The position numbers were made by a program, and so were the translations under genes. Shown piece after piece: positions 1-5,114 of a stretch of DNA of 6,086 nt. The DNA comes from Oscillospiraceae bacterium. Its GTDB lineage: Bacteria; Bacillota; Clostridia; Oscillospirales; CAG-272. Under the pieces are notes generated by a model that saw only the letters and a program-made list of their open reading frames with translations, was not told where the DNA came from and did no database searches. The stretch is from contig WQSD01000077.1 of NCBI GenBank assembly GCA_009788105.1, forward strand, positions 278 to 6,363, written 5' to 3'. The stretch's first letter is position 1, and the number at the start of each line of letters is the position of its first letter.

Positions 1-1
1 G

Positions 2-946
2 GAATATGTGATGATGGAAGCCTCCAGTCATGCCCTTGAGTATGAGAAACTTGCCCCGATTACCCCTGAGGTGGGGGTGTTCACTAACCTAACACCTGAG
101 CATCTTGACTTTCACGGCACAATGGAGAACTACGCTCGTGCCAAGTCAAAGCTGTTTACCATGTGCCGTCGCAACGTGATTAACATGGACGACGAGTACG
201 GGGCGTATATGTACGAACACGCCGCAGGCGAGCGGTATTATCACTCGGCAAGCGGGAACAAAAAGGCGGAATTTCAAGCCCACAACGTGCAAAATCACAA
301 GACGGATGGGGTTGAGTATGACCTAATCTCTCGTGACGATGCAGTTCATGTTCGCTGTGCCATACCGGGTACGTTCACTGTCGCGAACACCATGGGAGCG
401 GCGGCGGCGGCTGTGTTGTGCGGCGTAAGCGGGCGAGATATTGCCCTTGCTCTTCGCCGACTTGAGGGTGTCAGCGGTCGCATGGAGCGGGTGAGCCTTG
501 AGTCTGATTTTGCGGTGTTCATTGACTACGCCCACACCCCGGACGCACTTGAGAATGTGATTCGCTCTGTCCTTGGCTTTAAGGGCGATAACGAGCGATT
601 GACGGTTATTTTTGGTTGCGGTGGGGACCGTGACAAGGTGAAACGCCCCCAAATGGGACGTATCGCCACTACCCTTGCTGACCACAGCATTATTACCAGC
701 GACAACAGTCGCACCGAAGACCCTCAGTCTATCGTGAACGATATTCTTGCAGGAGTTGACCCTGGTGCGAGCTATACCACAATCGTGAACCGCCGCGAGG
801 CAATTACCTATGCTGTTACTAATGCAAAAGCAGGGGAGATTATTCTTATTGCCGGCAAAGGGCACGAAGATTACGAAATCAACGCCACAGGCAAGCACGC
901 TTTCTCGGAAAAGCAAATTATCCGCGAGGCTTTTGCGGCGAGGTGA
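2..946 (+). CDS. murE: UDP-N-acetylmuramoyl-tripeptide synthetase MurE, 5'-truncated by the window
   Basis: Cytoplasmic Mur ligase that adds the third stem-peptide residue (meso-diaminopimelate or L-lysine) to UDP-MurNAc-L-Ala-D-Glu, using ATP. The visible 314 residues lack roughly the first 170, including the N-terminal UDP-binding domain and the P-loop. Seen, numbered from the first visible residue: MEASSHAL (5-12), HLDFHGTMENYARAKSKLF (34-52) with K48 at the place of the carbamylated lysine, GVSGRMERV (156-164), DYAHTPDALENVI (175-187), FGCGGDRDKVKRPQMG (204-219), DNSRTEDP (234-241) and AGKGHEDYE (284-292). The central domain runs to about residue 155 and the C-terminal ligase domain follows. 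Arg in DNSR, with Glu289 of GKGHE, points to meso-diaminopimelate as substrate, because lysine enzymes usually carry DNPA; Ser in place of the usual Pro is odd. It is followed by a hairpin-rich spacer and then murF. Family assignment is very sure; substrate choice is inferred. Confidence 0.97.
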   Translation, partial: EYVMMEASSHALEYEKLAPITPEVGVFTNLTPEHLDFHGTMENYARAKSKLFTMCRRNVINMDDEYGAYMYEHAAGERYYHSASGNKKAEFQAHNVQNHKTDGVEYDLISRDDAVHVRCAIPGTFTVANTMGAAAAAVLCGVSGRDIALALRRLEGVSGRMERVSLESDFAVFIDYAHTPDALENVIRSVLGFKGDNERLTVIFGCGGDRDKVKRPQMGRIATTLADHSIITSDNSRTEDPQSIVNDILAGVDPGASYTTIVNRREAITYAVTNAKAGEIILIAGKGHEDYEINATGKHAFSEKQIIREAFAAR

Positions 947-959
947 AAGGTCAAAGGTC
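946..959 (+). repeat. Two tandem copies of a 7-bp unit (AAAGGTC)
   Basis: AAAGGTC occurs twice head to tail. The first A is the last base of the murE TGA stop. The reverse complement of the core, TTTGACCTT, ends the hairpin block at 1074-1082, so this repeat forms the left end of the intergenic element. It could be a target-site or end-sequence trace; nothing here proves transposition. Confidence 0.55.
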
Positions 960-1082
960 GTGGGCTATGCGCCCACACCGCACAACCTTTTTGAAAAAAG
1001 GTTGACCAAAAACTTTTTTTGCCCAAAGTTTTTGAAAGGTGCGGAAAACTTTTTACAAAAAGTTTTCTGTGGTTTTGACCTT
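947..1082. repeat. Multi-hairpin intergenic element between murE and murF
   Basis: A non-coding block that begins at the base after the murE stop. A perfect 9-bp inverted repeat closes it: AAGGTCAAA at 947-955 against TTTGACCTT at 1074-1082. Inside are four perfect hairpins in a row: 960-976 (6-bp GC-rich stem GTGGGC/GCCCAC), 983-1004 (9-10 bp, CAACCTTTTT/AAAAAGGTTG), 1007-1034 (10 bp, CAAAAACTTT/AAAGTTTTTG, loop TTTTGCCC) and 1044-1067 (11 bp, GAAAACTTTTT/AAAAAGTTTTC, two-base loop). The arms of the last two hairpins are near copies of each other, so they can also pair across. Density and closing repeat resemble small non-autonomous repeat elements (MITE-like or REP-like) of Firmicutes intergenic regions; an RNA-level role in the murE-murF transcript is the alternative. 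No ORF of its own and no convincing promoter is seen. Confidence 0.7.
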
Positions 1083-1098
1083 ATGTTTTACAACAAAC

Positions 1099-1104
1099 AA
1101 GGAA
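1099..1104 (+). promoter_or_regulatory. Ribosome binding site of murF
   Basis: AAGGAA lies seven bases before the ATG at 1112 and outside the hairpin block that ends at 1082. It supports this ATG as the murF start and leaves the site free of strong local pairing. Confidence 0.7.
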
Positions 1105-1111
1105 CATTCAC

Positions 1112-2500
1112 ATGAAAGTAACCACACCAGAAATAAACATACAGCAGGCAGCCGTTGCCGCAGGGGGCAAAATTTCCCCCGCACAAACAGGAACATTCAG
1201 CGGTGCGACAATTGACTCTCGTTTGATAGAAAAGGGAATGATGTTTGTTGCCCTGCAAGGGGAAAAAGTGGACGGCGCAGATTATATCGCCCATGCCATC
1301 GAGGCGGGGGCGGCTGTTGCCCTTGCACAGCGAGCCCCTGCAGGCTATGAGGACAAAGTTATCCTTGTAGAGGATACCGTAGCCGCCCTTGGGAAAATGG
1401 CAAGCTGGCACAGAAGCCAGTTTGACCTAAAAATCGCCGCCATCACAGGCAGCGTCGGCAAAACCACCACAAAAGACATGATTCATACTGTGCTGTCGCA
1501 AAAGCACAAGACCCACAAAACAGCAGGAAACTTTAATAATCATATCGGAATGCCAATGACCCTGCTGTCTATTGACGAGAGTTACACGGCGGCAATTTAC
1601 GAAATGGGAATGAACCACCGCGGAGAAATATCATATCTGTCCACTATGGCTCGTCCTGATGTTGCTGTTATCACAAATATCGGCACAGCACACATCGAAA
1701 ACCTGGGCAGTCGCGAGGGCATTCGTGAGGCAAAATTAGAGATTCGTGACGGACTGAACCCGGACGGCACATTGATTCTTAACGGCGACGAGCCACTACT
1801 TGCGGGAATTGATGGTGCGCTGTATGTGTCTATGCACAGCCAAGACGCTAAGGTTTATGTGAGCAACATAATCGAGGGTGAGCGGGGAAGTGCATTTGAC
1901 CTTGTTATCCGTGGGGAAAAGCAAGAAAGTATCGTTGTTCCCGCTTTTGGGCTACACAATGTGAATAACGCCGCAATGGCGTATATTGTGGGTGTGCTGT
2001 TCGGGCTGACCGACCAGCAAATCAGACAGGGACTTATGAGCTTTGTGCCGGAGGGAATGCGGCAGAATATTTACGATTACGGCGACATAAGTATTATAGA
2101 AGACTGTTACAACGCCAGCGCCGAAAGCATGAAAGCATCTCTTGCCACTCTTGCGGGATATACAAAGCGGCGTGGCGGACGAAGTGTTGCGGTGCTTGGG
2201 GAAATGCGTGAGCTTGGTGAGTTTTCCGCTATGCTCCATAGTGACGTGGGGCGTGCCGCCGCTGAAGTTGGGCTGGGCTTGCTTGTCACCGTTGGAGGGG
2301 AAGCCGAGCATATCGCTGTCGCCGCCTGTGAGGCGGGCATGAACCCATCAGCAATACTCACCCTTAACAGCGGCGAGAGTGCGGAAGAGGTAGCGAAAAT
2401 TATTGCCCCTTTATTGAAAAAGACTGACCGTATCTTATTCAAAGCCAGCCGAGCCCTTGCCTTTGAGGAGATTATTGCGGAGTTGAAGGAGATTATATGA
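1112..2500 (+). CDS. murF: UDP-N-acetylmuramoyl-tripeptide--D-alanyl-D-alanine ligase MurF
   Basis: Adds D-Ala-D-Ala to UDP-MurNAc-tripeptide with ATP, the last cytoplasmic ligase step before MraY. The 462 residues match the usual MurF length of about 450-470. Seen: the N-terminal domain with IDSRLIEKGMMFVALQGEKVDGADY (34-58), the P-loop TGSVGKTTTKD (112-122), NFNNHIGMP (140-148), EMGMNHRGEI (164-173), TNIGTAHIENLGS (188-200), REAKLEI (205-211) with K208 at the site of the carbamylated lysine, FGLHNVNNAAMA (279-290), EDCYNASAESMKASL (330-344), LGEMRELGEFSAMLH (362-376) and KASRALAFEEI (444-454). Small departures from the consensus are NASAESM for the more usual NANPDSM and KASR for KGSR; neither removes a known catalytic residue. 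The start has an AAGGAA site. The stop overlaps the mraY start by four bases, suggesting translational coupling. Confidence 0.97.
   Translation: MKVTTPEINIQQAAVAAGGKISPAQTGTFSGATIDSRLIEKGMMFVALQGEKVDGADYIAHAIEAGAAVALAQRAPAGYEDKVILVEDTVAALGKMASWHRSQFDLKIAAITGSVGKTTTKDMIHTVLSQKHKTHKTAGNFNNHIGMPMTLLSIDESYTAAIYEMGMNHRGEISYLSTMARPDVAVITNIGTAHIENLGSREGIREAKLEIRDGLNPDGTLILNGDEPLLAGIDGALYVSMHSQDAKVYVSNIIEGERGSAFDLVIRGEKQESIVVPAFGLHNVNNAAMAYIVGVLFGLTDQQIRQGLMSFVPEGMRQNIYDYGDISIIEDCYNASAESMKASLATLAGYTKRRGGRSVAVLGEMRELGEFSAMLHSDVGRAAAEVGLGLLVTVGGEAEHIAVAACEAGMNPSAILTLNSGESAEEVAKIIAPLLKKTDRILFKASRALAFEEIIAELKEII
2486..2491 (+). promoter_or_regulatory. Ribosome binding site of mraY inside murF
   Basis: AAGGAG sits in the last codons of murF, five bases before the mraY ATG at 2497. 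Together with the ATGA overlap it fixes the mraY start and fits reinitiation by ribosomes ending murF. Confidence 0.75.
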
Positions 2501-3489
2501 GCGAACAATTATTTTTGATACTTGCACTTGCGGTATGTTTTGTATTCACTCTTCTTTCCACCAAATGGATTATACCAAAGCTGAAAAGCATGAAAATGGG
2601 GCAGAAAATTCTTGATATTGGTCCACGCTGGCACAAAAGCAAAGAGGGAACACCCACCATGGGTGGACTGGCGTTTATCCTTTCTATAACTGCCACTATG
2701 CTTATTGCATGGCCCATACGCCGTGCCTTTGGAATGTATGACAACAGTTCACTTCTGCTTGTAGTCTACTTTTTTGCCCTTGCTAACGGCATTATCGGCA
2801 TGGTTGATGACTATGCCAAGTTTAGCAAAGGGAAAAATCAAGGATTGCGTTCTTGGCAAAAGTTTTTGCTACAGCTGATTGTGTCCGGCGGACTGCTTTT
2901 ATTCCTTTCCGTTCGCGGATACACAACCACCGAGCTGTATCTGCCATTTGTGAATGTTTATTTGCAATTAGGGGCGTTCTATTATGTGGTAATGTTGCTT
3001 CTGCTGACAGGAGTGCCGAACAGCGTGAACCTGACTGACGGGATTGACGGACTTGCGGCAAGCGTGACTTTGATTGTCGCCGCATTCTTTGCCGCCGTGG
3101 GGCTTGCAGGTCAGCCGGGGCAGGGAATAGCACTCTTTGCTTTGCTTATTGCAGGTGCTTGCCTTGGGTTCTTATGTTATAACTTCCACCCTGCACGAAT
3201 ATTTATGGGTGACACCGGATCGCTTTTTCTTGGAGGAGCGGTGGCGGCAATGGCGTTTATGATTGGCAACCCACTTATAATTTTGATTGTAGGTATCATA
3301 TATATAATCGAAACTGCGTCAGTTATGTTACAGGTCGGCTACTTCAAGCTAAGCGGGGGTAAGCGGATATTCAAGATGGCACCTATACACCACCACTTCG
3401 AGAAATCAGGATGGGGCGAGGTGAAGATAGTGTTAGTTTTCAGCCTTGTGACCCTTGTTATGGCTGTTGGTAGTTATTTTTTGATGTAG
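2497..3489 (+). CDS. mraY: Phospho-N-acetylmuramoyl-pentapeptide-transferase MraY
   Basis: Integral membrane enzyme that moves phospho-MurNAc-pentapeptide from UDP to undecaprenyl phosphate, giving lipid I; it needs Mg2+. The 330 residues are typical (about 320-360). Seen: an N-terminal membrane helix (about 4-26), the cytoplasmic TPTMGGLAF motif (52-60), MVDDYAKFSKGKNQGL (102-117) with the Asp pair D104/D105, NSVNLTDGIDGLA (175-187) with N178, D181 and D184, NFHPARIFMGDTGSLFLGG (229-247) with D239 matching the third catalytic aspartate, and the IHHHFEKSGW loop (297-306) that binds the nucleotide. About ten hydrophobic segments are visible, the last ending at the C-terminus. All key residues are present, so it should be active. 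It overlaps murF by four bases; the next gene starts 72 bases later and is not murD, which usually follows in Firmicutes. Confidence 0.98.
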   Translation: MSEQLFLILALAVCFVFTLLSTKWIIPKLKSMKMGQKILDIGPRWHKSKEGTPTMGGLAFILSITATMLIAWPIRRAFGMYDNSSLLLVVYFFALANGIIGMVDDYAKFSKGKNQGLRSWQKFLLQLIVSGGLLLFLSVRGYTTTELYLPFVNVYLQLGAFYYVVMLLLLTGVPNSVNLTDGIDGLAASVTLIVAAFFAAVGLAGQPGQGIALFALLIAGACLGFLCYNFHPARIFMGDTGSLFLGGAVAAMAFMIGNPLIILIVGIIYIIETASVMLQVGYFKLSGGKRIFKMAPIHHHFEKSGWGEVKIVLVFSLVTLVMAVGSYFLM

Positions 3490-3504
3490 CAAAATGTGTT
3501 GAGG

Positions 3505-3532
3505 TTGAAACATGATTGACCACAATGCTAAT
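3505..3532 (+). promoter_or_regulatory. Possible weak internal promoter before the ftsW-family gene
   Basis: TTGAAA at 3505-3510 (five of six to the -35 consensus) and GCTAAT at 3527-3532 (four of six to the -10 consensus) are 16 bases apart. The 72-base spacer from mraY to the SEDS gene is AT-rich and longer than the other gene joins, so a promoter is plausible, but such partial matches are common in AT-rich DNA. No terminator-like hairpin with a T-run is seen in the spacer. Confidence 0.2.
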
Positions 3533-3550
3533 TAGTATGAAATAAAATTA

Positions 3551-3556
3551 AGGAGG
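3551..3556 (+). promoter_or_regulatory. Strong ribosome binding site of the ftsW-family gene
   Basis: A full AGGAGG lies five bases before the ATG at 3562. It decides the start and so shows that the long hydrophilic N-terminal tail of the protein is truly translated, rather than being an artefact of choosing a start too far upstream. Confidence 0.85.
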
Positions 3557-3561
3557 AACGC

Positions 3562-5094
3562 ATGGACAACAATAATATTCGACGAGCAAGCAATATGTCC
3601 GCAGATGGGCTGTCATATCGGGAAAACAACCCGTCAGCACCCACGCCGCGCGCTCCTCTTTCCCGTCGCCCAGAGCCGCCAAGCGAGGCTCCCCCGTTAG
3701 AGCAACGGCATATTCGTGGGCGAAAGCCGGTGATGCCACAGCAAGAAACAGTTGCACCTGAGCCACCTGTGCGCGAAGGAAAATCTCGCCCAAGCGACAA
3801 GCCTCGTCCAGAGGTAAAGGCGGCAAGAACGCGTCAACCTGAAAAATCGGGCAGAGAGGACGCAACGGTTGCCCGCACAGCAGTCGCAGGCGCACCATCT
3901 ATGCCCAAACAAGGATTGATGGAGCGACTGAAATATAGAGTAGAGAACAAAGATGTTGTCCGCCCGGGAGATATTGTCCGTGAGCGGGGCGGTGTTGATC
4001 GGGGAATTCTTATATTAGTGTGCCTATTACTAATGCTTGGCACAGTAATGGTGTGGACTGCCAGCTATGCCGAGGCACTTTCGCGCCATGGCGACAGCCT
4101 ACGGTTTATCCGTCCACAAATCACTTTTGTTATACTTGGACTTGTGGTGATGTTTGTTGTTATGCACATAGATTATCGTTTGATTAAAGTTTTTGCTTGG
4201 CCTATTTTTGGAGTTAGCGTAGCACTTCTTATTGCGGTGTTGCTGTTTGGGGCGGCACGTGGGCAGGCTATGCGTTGGCTTGACCTTGGATTTATTCGAT
4301 TCCAGCCCTCGGAAGTGATGAAACTCGGTATCGTGGTGTTTCTTGCTAACTATTATCACAATTACAACAAGCGAGTGAACAGCAAAAAGTTTTGGGAGTC
4401 CTCTGTATATGGGGTGTTTATCCCAACTTTTGCTCTTGGCGTGGTTTGTGTGTTGATTATGGCTCAAAACCACTTTTCAGGCACAATTATCATGATGATG
4501 ATTGGGGTGTTTGTAATATGGGGAAGCGGTGCAAAGAAGTTTTGGTTGATTTCAGCGGCAGTAGTTGCTTTGACTGGCATTGTAGTAATTATTATGACTG
4601 TACCATATGCAAGAGTACGTGTAGACGCGTGGCTGTTTCCAGAAAGATTTGAAATTACTGCTGAACTGTGGCAATCACACCAAGGCAGACTTGCCATTGG
4701 GTCGGGGGGGCTGTTCGGTGTTGGTATCGGCAACAGCAGGCAAAAGCATATGTTTGTCCCCGAACCGCACAATGACTTTATTTTTACTATTATAGCCGAA
4801 GAACTTGGATTTGTTGGGTCAATTCTTATTCTCGGACTGTATTTGGCGTTTATATGGCGTGGGCTTATTATCGCAAGAAAAGCACCATGCACATTTTCCA
4901 GCCTGCTGGTTTATGGTATCGTGTCAAAAGTAGCGATACAAACTTTGCTTAACATTGCAGTTGTTACAGGAGTTGCGCCAAATACAGGGGTGTCTTTGCC
5001 ATTCGCTTCTTTCGGCGGTTCGGCACTTGTGATGTTGCTTGCGGAAATGGGGATTATCCTTTCGGTATCCAGGTATTCGTACCAAAACAAATAA
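3562..5094 (+). CDS. ftsW: FtsW/RodA/SpoVE-family SEDS glycosyltransferase with long disordered N-terminal tail
   Basis: SEDS-family membrane protein expected to polymerise lipid II into glycan strands together with a class B penicillin-binding protein. Residues 1-145 are hydrophilic and rich in Pro, Arg, Glu, Ser and Ala, with no membrane helix, and should be a disordered cytoplasmic tail; 118-142 may form a short amphipathic segment. About ten membrane helices follow (near 148-168, 186-203, 208-230, 250-264, 283-300, 307-321, 327-347, 404-434, 445-469, 484-504). Family motifs: RWLDLGFIRFQPSEVMKLG (238-256), AIGSGGLFGVGIGNSRQK (378-395), VPEPHNDFIFTIIAEELGF (399-417) and the C-terminal GVSLPFASFGGSAL (476-489). 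Total length of 510 exceeds the common 370-420 because of the tail. In the large outer loop the usual catalytic aspartate position appears to hold Glu364. Division (FtsW) is favoured by location in the dcw cluster, but the sporulation paralogue SpoVE cannot be excluded. The kinase gene follows after 20 bases. Confidence 0.93.
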   Translation: MDNNNIRRASNMSADGLSYRENNPSAPTPRAPLSRRPEPPSEAPPLEQRHIRGRKPVMPQQETVAPEPPVREGKSRPSDKPRPEVKAARTRQPEKSGREDATVARTAVAGAPSMPKQGLMERLKYRVENKDVVRPGDIVRERGGVDRGILILVCLLLMLGTVMVWTASYAEALSRHGDSLRFIRPQITFVILGLVVMFVVMHIDYRLIKVFAWPIFGVSVALLIAVLLFGAARGQAMRWLDLGFIRFQPSEVMKLGIVVFLANYYHNYNKRVNSKKFWESSVYGVFIPTFALGVVCVLIMAQNHFSGTIIMMMIGVFVIWGSGAKKFWLISAAVVALTGIVVIIMTVPYARVRVDAWLFPERFEITAELWQSHQGRLAIGSGGLFGVGIGNSRQKHMFVPEPHNDFIFTIIAEELGFVGSILILGLYLAFIWRGLIIARKAPCTFSSLLVYGIVSKVAIQTLLNIAVVTGVAPNTGVSLPFASFGGSALVMLLAEMGIILSVSRYSYQNK

Positions 5095-5101
5095 TTTTGA
5101 C

Positions 5102-5106
5102 AGGAG
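5102..5106 (+). promoter_or_regulatory. Ribosome binding site that decides the GTG start of the kinase
   Basis: AGGAG is eight bases before the GTG at 5115. The next in-frame ATG is codon 24, inside the conserved N-terminal lobe and without such a site, so GTG is the better start. Confidence 0.75.
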
Positions 5107-5114
5107 AAAGTAAG

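Noticed and set aside
323..916. Open frame of 197 codons on the - strand opposite murE
   Set aside because: It lies wholly antisense to conserved murE motifs, its translation resembles no family I know, and it has no separate promoter context. It is a by-product of the coding strand's codon pattern.
960..1020. Rho-independent terminator after murE
   Set aside because: The GC-rich hairpin 960-976 has no T-run after it, and the T7 run at 1014-1020 follows the AT-rich hairpin 983-1004 only after a nine-base gap. The T-run is itself part of the next hairpin. A weak attenuator remains possible but a standard terminator is not supported.
947..1082. CRISPR array or riboswitch
   Set aside because: The repeats are inverted, not regularly spaced direct repeats with unique spacers, and no known ligand-binding core is recognisable; AT-rich simple hairpins do not match any riboswitch class I know.
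1052..1104. Promoter for murF in the spacer
   Set aside because: TTTACA at 1052 and TTGACC at 1075 look like -35 boxes, but no -10-like hexamer lies 16-18 bases downstream of either.
810..1115. Open frame of 101 codons on the + strand across the end of murE and the hairpin spacer
   Set aside because: It is out of frame with murE, reads through the inverted repeats as low-complexity Phe/Lys-rich sequence and ends at the murF start. No ribosome binding site or homology is visible.
4464..4892. Open frame of 142 codons on the - strand within the SEDS gene
   Set aside because: It is antisense to conserved membrane and catalytic motifs; its hydrophobic and Ile/Pro-rich make-up simply mirrors the membrane helices on the + strand.
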